In this document: positions 25,636 to 34,094 of the stretch, one piece after another | How positions within the stretch are numbered: position 1 is the first letter of the stretch | How the letters are laid out: every line of letters begins with the position of its first letter | From: an uncultured Prevotellaceae bacterium | Lineage (GTDB): Bacteria > Bacteroidota > Bacteroidia > Bacteroidales > Muribaculaceae | Assembly (NCBI GenBank): GCA_900316835.1 | Contig: ONEL01000015.1 | Location: 21,287 to 85,286 of the forward strand | Reading direction: 5' to 3' | Length of the DNA: 64,000 nucleotides | The notes under the pieces: generated by a model | The model's database searches: none | Told to the model about the DNA's origin: nothing | Seen by the model: only the letters and a program-made list of their open reading frames with translations | Translations under genes and position numbers: made by a program

Positions 25636-26526
25636 ATGAAAAGAAGACTTTTATTATTAATGTGGATTGCGGCATTGACAGTTACCGCACAGCAGGTGAG
25701 AGTGACAAGTGTCACACCACTGCTCAATGCCTCGCAAGCCGGCTTTTACCCCTCGCTAAACAAGAGTGGCGACAAGATTTTATTTAGCGATGCCGATGCT
25801 CATGGGCTTGTGATGCTCGACCTGAAATCACACGTGGCTACTACCATCAGCAAGCTTGATGGCGCCGGCTTTGATGCCAAGTGGAGCAACGACGGTGATG
25901 TGTACTATGTCACCAGCAAGGTTGACCCCAAGAGCAAGCTGGTGTATCGCACAGGCATGCGATACTCAACCGAGCGAGACTTGAGCGAGGTAGTGCTTGA
26001 GGCACAGCATGGAGCCGTGCTCCCCGAGGTGGGAAGCAAGGGCATGGCACTGAAAGGCACCACACGCTCCTTCGCAAGTTCCAATAATCGTGGTACAAGC
26101 CTTTACACCACTGGCTCACAGGTTATTATAACCCACAATGGCGCAGTGCACCGGTACACCCCGGTTGAGAGTTATGCCGGCTACTTGTGGCCATCACTTT
26201 CACCCAGTGGCGACAAGGTTGCATTCTTTGCCGCTGGTCGTGGCATTGTTGTTATTGACCTCAATGGCAACATCCTGGCTGAGCTTGGCAACTATGAAAT
26301 GCCCTCATGGTACAACAACGACTACCTGGTGGCTCAAAACACCAGCGACGACGGTTACCAGTTCACCTCGTCGCAAATCTTGTTACTCAAGGCCGATGGC
26401 TCTTTCAAGCACGAGCTCACCCCAAGCACATCGATGACCATGCAACCCACCTGTGGCGGTGGCAAGATCGCTTACACCACCATAGACGGCAAACTCACAA
26501 TGATAACTATTGATATTGTTGAATAA
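25636..26526 (+). CDS. Exported TolB-like beta-propeller protein
   Basis: 296 residues. A signal peptide (LLLLMWIAALTVTAQ) is followed by repeated beta-propeller blades of the TolB/WD40-like PD40 type: FYPSLNKSGDKILFSDADA, GFDAKWSNDGDVYYVTSK, LWPSLSPSGDKVAFFAAGRG and MQPTCGGGKIAYTTIDGK. Such proteins work in the periplasm or on the surface as binding scaffolds. It precedes the secreted amidase by 18 bases, so the two are probably co-expressed. The ligand is unknown. Confidence 0.75.
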   Translation: MKRRLLLLMWIAALTVTAQQVRVTSVTPLLNASQAGFYPSLNKSGDKILFSDADAHGLVMLDLKSHVATTISKLDGAGFDAKWSNDGDVYYVTSKVDPKSKLVYRTGMRYSTERDLSEVVLEAQHGAVLPEVGSKGMALKGTTRSFASSNNRGTSLYTTGSQVIITHNGAVHRYTPVESYAGYLWPSLSPSGDKVAFFAAGRGIVVIDLNGNILAELGNYEMPSWYNNDYLVAQNTSDDGYQFTSSQILLLKADGSFKHELTPSTSMTMQPTCGGGKIAYTTIDGKLTMITIDIVE

Positions 26527-26544
26527 ATAAAACTGCAACGCATT

Positions 26545-29145
26545 ATGAAAAAAATATTCTACACTCTAGCGATAATGATAGTTGCAGCAACAGCAACAAC
26601 ATTAGCAAGTGGTCAAACAAAACCACACGTGTATATTAATCCTGGTCATGGCGGGCACGACAGCGATGACCGCAACGTGGTCATCTACCCCTATGCCGCC
26701 GGCGACACCGCAGGATACTGGGAGTCAAATTCCAACCTCAAGAAAGGTTTCGCACTCAACAACTGCTTGCGCGCTAAAGGGTACACTACAAGCATGTCGC
26801 GCGTGACAAACACCACCAGCGACGACCTGGCACTCTCAACCATCGTGGCACTATGCAACAGCAGCGGTGCCGATATTTTCTATTCCATTCACAGCAACGC
26901 CACCGGTGTACCCAGTCGCCGCAATCACATTCTGGGATTGTATCGCGGTCCCACAGGGTCGCCAGTGGTGCCCAACAGCGACGTGCTGGCATCAAAACTA
27001 GCACAGCGCTTGCAAGTGAACCAAGCCGCCGTGTGGACCAGTAACTACCAGCTGGCTGGCGACTTCACTTTCTACCCCGACTGGAACAATGCCGGGCTGG
27101 GCGTGTTGCGCGGCAACACTGCGGTGTCGATGCTCAGCGAGGGGTCGTTCCACGACTATATCCCCGAGACCTATCGCCTGATGAACGATAACTACTGCTG
27201 GATGGAAGGCTGGAACTTTTCGCTAGGCGCCGATGACTACTTTGGCTACACCGACTTTGGCAAAGGATGTGTAGCGGGAAACCTGCGCGACAACCGCCTG
27301 CCACGCGTGATGGGTGGATTCATCATGTTTGGCGACGACAACCGTGAGCCGGTGAGCAACGCCACTGTGGTACTCCTGGCGAGCGACGGCACCACCCCAC
27401 TCGACACTTGCTACACCGACGACCTCTACAATGGCATCTACGCTTTCAAGATGCTTGACCCCGGAACTTATTATATTAAAGTGGAGCAAGAGCACTACTA
27501 TGGCCAAACCAAGGAGGTAACCATCGAGGCCAACAAATCGACCTACTGCAATTTCGACCTAGCAAGAGTGCGCGAAACGCCACCCGAGGTCATCAACTAC
27601 TCACCAGTGTGGCACACAGGAGACGCACCCTTGAAAGCCAACACCCCTATTGTGATTGAGTTTAACTGGGACATGAACACCGAGGTCACCGAGGCGGCAT
27701 TCCACATTGAACCAGCAGTGGAGGGCACTTTCAGGTGGGAAGACAGCAACTACCGCATGATTTTTGAACCTGTCGACGCCTATGATGTAAACACCCTCTA
27801 CACAGTCACGCTCGACACTAGCGCCGAGCATGGTGGCGGAATGAAGCTACAAGAGCCTTTCCAGCTGCAGTTCTTGACCACCTACCGCAAGTATCTCGAA
27901 GTTATCGACATCTTCCCACACGAGGCCGACCCCGTTCACTATAAGAACGCAACCATTGAGCTACGCACCGATTCCATGCTCAACAATAGCTACTACTACG
28001 ACAAGATTATTGTTACTGACAAGGACGGCAATGCCTTAACCTACAACCGCAGGAGCACCAAGAGTGGCAAAGCGGGAGAGGCATTCGGCTACATTCGCAT
28101 CCCTATAGCAACCAGCATGACAGTGGGCGATGAGTACACTCTCACCATCTCAAAAGAGCTAGACGACACCGCGGGTATTCATCTGCCCGAGGCGATAGTG
28201 CACAAATTCGTAGCGGTTGATGCTGGCGAAGAGAAACCTAATGCCACTGTGATCGAAGACTTTGAGGACGCAAGCACATTCACAATGGCAGGCATTACCG
28301 ATAATTATACCGATGCCACATTAAGCGCTTCGACCGATCGTCTCTTTGGCAGCAAGTCGCTTCAAGTTAAATATACATGCGACGGAGAAGGCGGGGGACA
28401 ATACCTCTTCACCAGCACAACTCTTAACGAAGCCACCGTCACTAGTAACGACCAGCTGTCACTACATGTCAATGGCGACATGAGCAACGTGAAACTGTTA
28501 ATGACCCTCAAGAGCACCGACGATGAGGAGAAGATTATTGACTTCGGCGAAATCAACTTCCACGGCTGGCGGTACGTTACAGGCACAGGTCAGCTCACTC
28601 CAGGAAAGACCTACAATATTGAGACGATATCAATCATCAGTGATGAAGATGCTCTCATCAAGAATGCCACCATCAAGCTCGACAATTTACTCAAGAGCAT
28701 CAAGAGCAACGTCGCAGGCGATGTAAACGGTGATGGCGAAGTAACTGGCAGCGATGTTACCGCTCTATATAATCACATCCTCTTCAGCGTAGACACTACC
28801 CCAATCTTTAATGGCGACCAAAATGGCGACGGGGAGATTACAGGCAGCGATGTGACAGCCGTTTACAACATTATCCTGGGTTTGAGCGCAAGTAATGCTC
28901 CCGCCACCTCGAGAGCTCAGGAAAACAACGGTGTTAAACTCAGTTCCATGCCTGCAAGCGATTATATTGTAGCAAGTGCACGTGGCTACATCCAGGGGGT
29001 TGAACTCTACGACATGAGTGGCAACCTCGTGTCTCGCAATGGAGGAAACTACGTGAACGTTTCGGGCATCAAAGCTGGGGCATATATATTAAAGGTATAC
29101 ACCACAGCATCGGTCACCACCCACAAGGTGGCAGTGAAGCATTGA
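26545..29145 (+). CDS. Secreted N-acetylmuramoyl-L-alanine amidase with dockerin-like repeats and sorting tail
   Basis: 866 residues with a signal peptide to about residue 25. An Amidase_3 domain follows (about 28-225), with zinc ligands and catalytic residues in INPGHGGHD, YWESNSNL, YSIHSNA and MLSEGSFHDY. After that come a carboxypeptidase-regulatory-like fold (about 255-335), Ig-like domains (about 345-560) and a beta domain. Near 725-785 two dockerin-like repeats (GDVNGDGEVTGSDVTALYN and GDQNGDGEITGSDVTAVYN) carry the calcium-loop pattern. The last 65 residues (YDMSGNLV and GIKAGAYILKVYT) look like a type A type IX secretion tail. It likely cuts peptide stems from peptidoglycan outside the cell. 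Confidence 0.85.
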   Translation: MKKIFYTLAIMIVAATATTLASGQTKPHVYINPGHGGHDSDDRNVVIYPYAAGDTAGYWESNSNLKKGFALNNCLRAKGYTTSMSRVTNTTSDDLALSTIVALCNSSGADIFYSIHSNATGVPSRRNHILGLYRGPTGSPVVPNSDVLASKLAQRLQVNQAAVWTSNYQLAGDFTFYPDWNNAGLGVLRGNTAVSMLSEGSFHDYIPETYRLMNDNYCWMEGWNFSLGADDYFGYTDFGKGCVAGNLRDNRLPRVMGGFIMFGDDNREPVSNATVVLLASDGTTPLDTCYTDDLYNGIYAFKMLDPGTYYIKVEQEHYYGQTKEVTIEANKSTYCNFDLARVRETPPEVINYSPVWHTGDAPLKANTPIVIEFNWDMNTEVTEAAFHIEPAVEGTFRWEDSNYRMIFEPVDAYDVNTLYTVTLDTSAEHGGGMKLQEPFQLQFLTTYRKYLEVIDIFPHEADPVHYKNATIELRTDSMLNNSYYYDKIIVTDKDGNALTYNRRSTKSGKAGEAFGYIRIPIATSMTVGDEYTLTISKELDDTAGIHLPEAIVHKFVAVDAGEEKPNATVIEDFEDASTFTMAGITDNYTDATLSASTDRLFGSKSLQVKYTCDGEGGGQYLFTSTTLNEATVTSNDQLSLHVNGDMSNVKLLMTLKSTDDEEKIIDFGEINFHGWRYVTGTGQLTPGKTYNIETISIISDEDALIKNATIKLDNLLKSIKSNVAGDVNGDGEVTGSDVTALYNHILFSVDTTPIFNGDQNGDGEITGSDVTAVYNIILGLSASNAPATSRAQENNGVKLSSMPASDYIVASARGYIQGVELYDMSGNLVSRNGGNYVNVSGIKAGAYILKVYTTASVTTHKVAVKH

Positions 29146-29208
29146 TTAACGTGAAAGTATATCAAAACGCGCCATTGCCCTTAGCTTAGGGCACAGCAAA
29201 ACATTATA

Positions 29209-29255
29209 AACTACAGATTAATCTGAACAATCATATTAATCTGTAGTTTTTATTT
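29209..29255 (+). terminator. Intrinsic terminator after the secreted amidase
   Basis: AACTACAGATTAAT (29209-29222) pairs perfectly with ATTAATCTGTAGTT (29235-29248), a 14-bp stem with a 12-base loop, followed by TTTATTT. The remaining gap to 29510 holds an AT-rich sequence and a TAAATTTG -7 box at 29428-29435 for the next gene. Confidence 0.85.
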
Positions 29256-29509
29256 GTAACAAACTTTACAATAGTCACATGGGTTGCGTTTGATATTCAT
29301 CGTTTTGAGAGAATTACATTATTTATCACCTAAGCACAAATCTTAACATATCGACAACCATTTAGTTAATTTGTGCTTTATGGTGTTAAACTTCATGTAA
29401 TTAGGATTTATTAAAATAATAATTTATAAATTTGCAACCGTTAATCTCTCCACCATAATTTTAAGACACAAAAACTGCAAATAAAGAAACCTAATTCACG
29501 TTCACACAG

Positions 29510-30379
29510 ATGGGTGCAAGTCAATTTGCCAAAGTTATAGCAGAGAGCTCTTCAACAGGCTCGGAATGGAGCCTCGTAGATGGCAACAATGTAGTTGCTC
29601 ATGCTATCATATCAAGCATTAACCCCTACTTTCAAACTCGCAGGGAAATAAGCCATATCATTCGCCTTGAGCTACCGCGCGAGTTCTTTAAGCGTCGCTG
29701 GGACAAAGTATTGTTCTATGGCGCCGGTTGCTCCACTCCCGAGAGGAAGAAAATGGTAGAGCTTTCGCTAGTTGCACAGTTCAAAACTCCGGTGATAGTT
29801 GAGAGCGACCTTGTGGGTGCCGCCCACGGCTTGTTGCAGCACGACGCGGGCTTAGCCTGCATCCTCAGCACCGGTTCCAACTCATGCTTCTACGACGGCG
29901 AGCGCATCACAAAGAGTGTCACCTCAGGAGGTTTCATCCTTGGCGATGAGGGTAGCGGCTCAGCAATGGGCAGGTTGTTCTTGAGTGACGTGCTCAAAGA
30001 TCTGGCTCCACGCGAGCTCATCGAGGAGTTCTACGCCGTGAACAAGACTAATGCCGCCGGTATCATGGATGCCGTGTATAATAATCCTCACGCTAACCAC
30101 AACCTGCATGACTACTCGTTCTTCCTGGCCGATCATCTCGACAACGAGTATGCCTATAACCTTGTGAGCAACGAGATAAAACACTTCTTCGAGCGCAACT
30201 TGTGCCAATATGACTACAAAGACTACCCCGTGTGCTTTGTAGGCTCGGTAGCGACACGTTACTCCGAAATATTACTGCAAGTAGCTTACAGTTATAATGT
30301 TAACGTCAAGAAAATCGTTAGCGACTCAATGCCTGGCCTTGTAGCCTATCACTCGGTAAACTTTAGAGCAAATCAATAA
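29510..30379 (+). CDS. BadF/BadG-type sugar kinase paralogue with altered phosphate-1 motif
   Basis: 289 residues of the ASKHA N-acetylglucosamine-kinase (BadF/BadG) family, paralogous to the kinase at 51226. Shared features: DKVLFYGAGCSTPERKKMV near 67, ESDLVGAAHGLLQHDAGLAC near 102, STGSNSCFYDG near 123 and GGFILGDEGSGSAMGRLFL near 143. The N-terminal phosphate-1 loop reads AESSSTGSEW where the paralogue has ADCGSTKIDW, so the aspartate, glycine and lysine are lost. It may be inactive, regulatory or of changed specificity. It stands alone, 10 kb away from the recycling operon. Confidence 0.75.
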   Translation: MGASQFAKVIAESSSTGSEWSLVDGNNVVAHAIISSINPYFQTRREISHIIRLELPREFFKRRWDKVLFYGAGCSTPERKKMVELSLVAQFKTPVIVESDLVGAAHGLLQHDAGLACILSTGSNSCFYDGERITKSVTSGGFILGDEGSGSAMGRLFLSDVLKDLAPRELIEEFYAVNKTNAAGIMDAVYNNPHANHNLHDYSFFLADHLDNEYAYNLVSNEIKHFFERNLCQYDYKDYPVCFVGSVATRYSEILLQVAYSYNVNVKKIVSDSMPGLVAYHSVNFRANQ

Positions 30380-30417
30380 AGCCAGCGTGCAATAGCCCCT
30401 GGCGCATTGCGACCCAT

Positions 30418-30466
30418 AAAGAAATCTTCATCACCGCTATTGTGGTAATGAAGATTTCTTTTTTCT
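30418..30466. terminator. Bidirectional terminator between convergent genes
   Basis: AAAGAAATCTTCAT (30418-30431) pairs with ATGAAGATTTCTT (30448-30460), followed by TTTTTC; the minus strand also ends in a T run. It separates the kinase paralogue from the convergent ADP-ribose gene set. Confidence 0.85.
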
Positions 30467-30478
30467 AATTCCCGGAAT

Positions 30479-31537
30479 CTATACAACCCATGGGCGCAGC
30501 TCATTATCATTGAGACAGAGTGCCAAGTGGATAGCAAGCTCACGCATTTCCACGTTTTCCTTGAAGTGTTGCGGCAACACATCATATCCCACAGCAGCAC
30601 CCAAGATGTTACCGGCAACCGCACCTGTGCTGTCGCTGTCGCCACTGTGGTTGACGGCAGCTATCATAGCCCGCTCAAAGTCGTTGAAATGGCGCGCCAC
30701 GCAAAAGAGAGCAATAGCAAGCGCCTCGTCGCCAACCCATCCCTGCCCCAGGCGGTTGATGCAATCAACGTCGGTGTCAACACTATTAGCCAGCTCCAGC
30801 GCGCGACTCATCAAGCTGTTTAGCTCGTCAACTTCATTGCCCCAATGATTAAACATTGCGCCACATCGATCCATGCTCTCAACAACATAGCTCTCCAGCG
30901 CCTCAAGAGTGGGATGCTCATCAAGGACAAGTTTATAAACCAAGTGTGCCGCCACGCCGGCAGGAATGTAGCCCAACGGATGATGATGAGTGATGCGCGC
31001 CGCTTGTGCCGCAAGCTGTATCACCCCTTCATCATCAAGCTCACCAGTAGCTGCAGCCCACAACCCCACTGGAGCCACCCTCATCACACCTCCACAACCC
31101 TTGCTGTTGTTACTTGCAGGCTGCCCATGATAAATATATTCCAGCGCGGTCATGCAAGTCATGCCTGGTGCACGGCGCACGTTAAGCGCCGGAATGTGAG
31201 CCAGCCAGTTGTCGGAGCTGCGAAACTTTGCCCCACTCTGCGTGCAGTACCAGTCGATGTAAGCGTCACGAATTCCATCAAGTGGCGTTAGCCCCTTCTC
31301 GCCTGCATAAAGCAAGCCATAGGCTGTGAAAAACGTCATCTGTGTATCATCGCTCACCACACCTTTATCAACCTGAAATTCAGGACGTAGGTAATCCTGC
31401 TGAGTATACAGGCGAGTTATACCCTTATCACCGAACCGCCGCAGAATCTCACTATAGCTGTCAAATTCCACTGTATAGCCCAGCGCATCGCCTATGGCAC
31501 CGCCCACCAGCGACCCTTTTACTCTGTCTAATATCAT
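30479..31537 (-). CDS. ADP-ribosylglycohydrolase (DraG/ARH-type)
   Basis: 352 residues covering the whole family domain. Metal and catalytic motifs are intact: KGSLVGGAIGDALGYTVEF at residue 7, VSDDTQMTFFTAYGLL near 61, GCGGVMRVAPVGL near 147 and NHSGDSDSTGAVAGNILGA near 297. DraG-type enzymes remove ADP-ribose from proteins, nucleic acids or small adducts, using two magnesium ions. Its ATG overlaps the stop of the macrodomain-like gene (ATGA at 31534-31537), so both are translated together. Confidence 0.92.
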   Translation of the reverse strand: MILDRVKGSLVGGAIGDALGYTVEFDSYSEILRRFGDKGITRLYTQQDYLRPEFQVDKGVVSDDTQMTFFTAYGLLYAGEKGLTPLDGIRDAYIDWYCTQSGAKFRSSDNWLAHIPALNVRRAPGMTCMTALEYIYHGQPASNNSKGCGGVMRVAPVGLWAAATGELDDEGVIQLAAQAARITHHHPLGYIPAGVAAHLVYKLVLDEHPTLEALESYVVESMDRCGAMFNHWGNEVDELNSLMSRALELANSVDTDVDCINRLGQGWVGDEALAIALFCVARHFNDFERAMIAAVNHSGDSDSTGAVAGNILGAAVGYDVLPQHFKENVEMRELAIHLALCLNDNELRPWVV

Positions 31538-31932
31538 TCTTGCTCTTTGTTCAAAATATCTACAAACACCTCTGGAAGCAACACGTTGGGAGCATCAAGA
31601 GCCTTGGCGAAGAGGGGCGCGATTTCCTCGGGCGTGAATCCCGCGATACCACAGCCAATGGGAGTGACGAGGAAAGTGAGGTCAGGATGCTCGGCAGCGA
31701 AGGCAATGAAGTCGTCAACATAGGGAGCTATAGTCTCTACCCCTCCCTGCATGGTGGGAATGGCATAACTTTGTCCTGTGAGACCGACACCCACTCCCCA
31801 CTCGGCACCAAACTTCATGTGAGCCACCCAGGCAGCTCCACCACCGTGCATTCCAGCAAGATTGCTACCAAAAACAAAGATTTCTCCGGAGCTTAGGCTG
31901 TCGATATAGGCTGGTGTAAATTTAGTTCTCAT
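31534..31932 (-). CDS. Macrodomain-like A1S_2505-type protein
   Basis: 132 residues, soluble. EIFVFGSNLAGMHGGGAAWV near residue 17, GLTGQSYAIPTM near 51 and VTPIGCGIAGFTPEEIAPLF near 88 match the A1S_2505-like proteins, first noted as phage-associated. Their glycine-rich loop and GCGIAGF motif resemble macrodomains that bind ADP-ribose. It overlaps the downstream ADP-ribosylglycohydrolase gene by four bases. Binding or processing of ADP-ribose is inferred from motif and neighbours. Confidence 0.75.
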   Translation of the reverse strand: MRTKFTPAYIDSLSSGEIFVFGSNLAGMHGGGAAWVAHMKFGAEWGVGVGLTGQSYAIPTMQGGVETIAPYVDDFIAFAAEHPDLTFLVTPIGCGIAGFTPEEIAPLFAKALDAPNVLLPEVFVDILNKEQE

Positions 31933-32034
31933 AATTTTAAAGTGCGAAGCACGCCCCTTGTCCAGCAGTAATGGGCGCTTCGCTTAAAATTCATTAAAAA
32001 TTAATATAAAAATTTTCATCTCTCTACAATAGCT
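31933..32034. repeat. Dispersed palindrome, copy inside the ADP-ribose gene set
   Basis: TTTTAAAGTGCGAAGCACGC (31944-31963) and GGGCGCTTCGCTTAAAATTC (31973-31992) form an imperfect hairpin separated by a short loop, followed by the AT-rich tail ending TTTTCATCTCTCTACAATAG. It fills the gap between the sirtuin gene and the macrodomain-like gene and is the same module as at 4280, 36904 and 62187. Confidence 0.7.
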
Positions 32035-32039
32035 AAATA

Positions 32040-32744
32040 CTACTGCTGTTTAGTTAGTATTTCAAAAAGTTCAGCAACACCCTCGGTGGCTGGCTTGGCA
32101 ATGACATGAACATAGTCAGGCACAGCACTGGGATTGGGGTCGATGTAATAGACCTGAGCATTGCGTGGCGCATAGTGTAGCAGCGACGCAGCCGGGTATA
32201 CAACCAGCGAGGTTCCTATCACCACAAACACGTCGGCCTTCTGTGCCAGCATGCAAGCACGGTCGAAATTGGGCACTGCTTCTTGGAAGAAGACAATGTG
32301 AGGACGCACCGGGTCGCCATAGCTGTCGCGAGTGTCGACGCTGGTCACAAGCCCCTTATCGGTGAGTTGGTCGCAGGGCAGTTGATACACACGGCTCTCG
32401 TCGCGCAGTGAGCGCACCTTCATGAGCTCACCATGCAGGTGAAGCACGTTGCTTGAACCGGCACGCTCATGCAGGTCATCAACATTTTGAGTAATAACGT
32501 CTACATCAAAATACTTCTCCAGTTCCACCAGCCCACGATGAGCGGCATTGGGTTTCACCGTCACCAACTGCGCCCGTCGCTCGTTGTAGAACTTGTGAAT
32601 CAATGCGGGGTTACGCAAGAAGCCATCATGGCTAGCCACATCCATCACAGGATAGTTTTCCCACAAGCCTCCCGCGTCGCGAAAAGTTGTTATTCCACTC
32701 TCGGCACTAATACCAGCGCCCGATGATACTACTAATTTTTTCAT
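32040..32744 (-). CDS. Sirtuin (Sir2/CobB family) without zinc cysteines
   Basis: 234 residues from the ATG at 32744. NAD-binding motifs are present: SSGAGISAESGITTFRDAGG near residue 7, TQNVDDLHERAGS near 104 and HLHGELMK near 121 with the catalytic histidine. FYNERRAQL near 61 carries the Y-x-x-R pair of desuccinylase-type (class III) sirtuins. The four zinc cysteines of ordinary sirtuins are absent: only two cysteines are seen, far apart. The region after HGE goes straight to DESRVYQLPC. Products of sirtuin reactions include O-acyl-ADP-ribose, which fits the neighbouring genes. Confidence 0.85.
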   Translation of the reverse strand: MKKLVVSSGAGISAESGITTFRDAGGLWENYPVMDVASHDGFLRNPALIHKFYNERRAQLVTVKPNAAHRGLVELEKYFDVDVITQNVDDLHERAGSSNVLHLHGELMKVRSLRDESRVYQLPCDQLTDKGLVTSVDTRDSYGDPVRPHIVFFQEAVPNFDRACMLAQKADVFVVIGTSLVVYPAASLLHYAPRNAQVYYIDPNPSAVPDYVHVIAKPATEGVAELFEILTKQQ

Positions 32745-32773
32745 AATTGTCTTGTTTTTATGTTGTTGTAAAA

Positions 32774-33460
32774 TCAAAATTCTAGCCTAAAACCTTTTTG
32801 CTTCAGTTCGCTATATTTTGCGGCATTGAACCTGAACAAAAATGGTTGTCGCCGCTCTTGAGCGCTGGTTTTCACCTGCGTGAGCAACTCAAGATGCTGC
32901 ATTTTCTTATAGAAGTTTCGTCGATCAAATTTCACATCAAGAATTGCCTCATAGAGCAACTGTAACTCCTTGACAGTAAACTCGGGAGGTAAAAGCTCAA
33001 AGCCCACTGGCTCAAAGTGAATTTGCCTACGAATCTCCTGGATTGCGGTGCGCAAAATTCTATCGTGATCGAAAGCCAATGACGGCACTTCGTCGAGAGA
33101 AAACCACCCGGCACGGGCAGCATCATCACCTGCCACCACATCCTGCAAACGCACCAGCGCATAATAAGCGATGGTTATCACACGCTCGCGCGGGTCACGG
33201 TCGGGGTCGGTAAAGGTATGGAATTGCTTTATATAGGCAGTTTTGAGTCCTGTTTCTTCCTGAAGTTCTCGCAACGCCCCTTGTTCGGCGCTTTCATCCA
33301 TGCGCAGGAAACCTCCCGGCAGAGCCCATTTTCCTTTAAACGGTTCCACTCCACGCTCCACCAGCAACACCTTCAACCGCGAGCCATCGAAGCCAAAAAT
33401 CACACAATCGGTGGTAACGCTAGGATGAGGATATTTATAACTGTATTTAGCTTTTTCCAT
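32774..33460 (-). CDS. NUDIX protein with C-terminal winged helix (NrtR-like)
   Basis: 228 residues. An N-terminal NUDIX domain with an intact Nudix box, G-x5-E-x7-REL-x-EE-TGL (FLRMDESAEQGALRELQEE, residues about 51-70), is followed by a C-terminal part starting near 160 (LLPPEFTVKELQLLYEAIL) with FDRRNFYKKMQHLEL, typical of NrtR-type winged helices. NrtR proteins sense ADP-ribose and control NAD genes; they often lose Nudix catalysis, but here the box is complete, so ADP-ribose hydrolysis is also possible. It heads the operon with the sirtuin 29 bases downstream. Confidence 0.85.
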   Translation of the reverse strand: MEKAKYSYKYPHPSVTTDCVIFGFDGSRLKVLLVERGVEPFKGKWALPGGFLRMDESAEQGALRELQEETGLKTAYIKQFHTFTDPDRDPRERVITIAYYALVRLQDVVAGDDAARAGWFSLDEVPSLAFDHDRILRTAIQEIRRQIHFEPVGFELLPPEFTVKELQLLYEAILDVKFDRRNFYKKMQHLELLTQVKTSAQERRQPFLFRFNAAKYSELKQKGFRLEF

Positions 33461-33503
33461 AATGCCAAGAATTTAGGAAGTATGAATTGGTGTAATTTTT
33501 ACG

Positions 33504-33535
33504 CAAAAATAAGCTGTATATATTTATTATCCAAA
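33504..33535 (-). promoter_or_regulatory. Promoter of the NUDIX-sirtuin operon
   Basis: On the minus strand: TTTG (33535-33532), a 20-base spacer, TATTTTTG (33511-33504), and a leader of about 40 bases to the ATG at 33460. Perfect consensus. An autoregulatory NrtR-type operator could lie here but no clear palindrome is seen. Confidence 0.75.
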
Positions 33536-33599
33536 TTTTTTATTGATTTTTTTCAAATGCCACCCAATAATTTCTTGCTTCTATAGATTGTGGAGGCTG

Positions 33600-33800
33600 A
33601 TGCAAAACTTCTGAATCTAATGAGAACTCTGGCTGCTGCAATACTTCTGAATCTAATGAGAACTCCTCCTCTAAGATAGAGGAGGTGCCCGAAGGGCGGA
33701 GGAGTATGATTGTGTAGAATGAGCTGATAATCAATATCATAAACAGATTTAGTAGTTTTCATACTCCCCCCCGCCCCCTCTATCTTAGAGTGGGAGCTGC
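33600..33800. repeat. Tandem and inverted repeats between the NUDIX and BspA genes
   Basis: ACTTCTGAATCTAATGAGAA occurs twice at a 36-base period (33607 and 33643). It is followed by a perfect hairpin CCTCCTCTA-AGA-TAGAGGAGG (33665-33685), CCCGAAGGG, and, 100 bases on, CTCTATCTTAGAG (33778-33790), the hairpin core again. The rest of the 33461-34094 gap holds gcgc-type palindromes (33835-33950). No gene is credible in this gap. Confidence 0.6.
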
Positions 33801-33834
33801 ACCCTTTATCACACTTTTGCAATACCATCAAATT

Positions 33835-33950
33835 AAAAAGGCGCTTCGCGCTAAAATTCAGCTATAATGTGAAAATGATTTTAGCGCGACAGCGCTTTAA
33901 TTTCCCGGCGCGAGCCGGCTTTTTTGGCGCCGTGAGGCGCGACTTTTCGA
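33835..33950. repeat. gcgc palindrome cluster
   Basis: AAAGGCGCTTCGCGCTAAAA, TTTTAGCGCGACAGCGCTTT and CCGGCGCGAGCCGG/GGCGCCGTGAGGCGC hairpins in a row, the same modules as at 36750-36790 and 37040-37160. Confidence 0.6.
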
Positions 33951-34094
33951 TAAAATTCCCTAGGCGATGAATTTATTTTATTTGTTCTTATTCAGCAATG
34001 TCTAGACCGACAAGTTTTGAGTATTTGCAAATAATCAGGCACTACTCAACATAAGCCGAGCAGTGCCTGAAAACGTGAGACTATTAATTGATTG

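Noticed and set aside
33835..33950. Intrinsic terminators formed by the gcgc hairpins
   Set aside because: The hairpins are not followed by consistent T runs and recur as part of dispersed repeats; they may still affect transcription.
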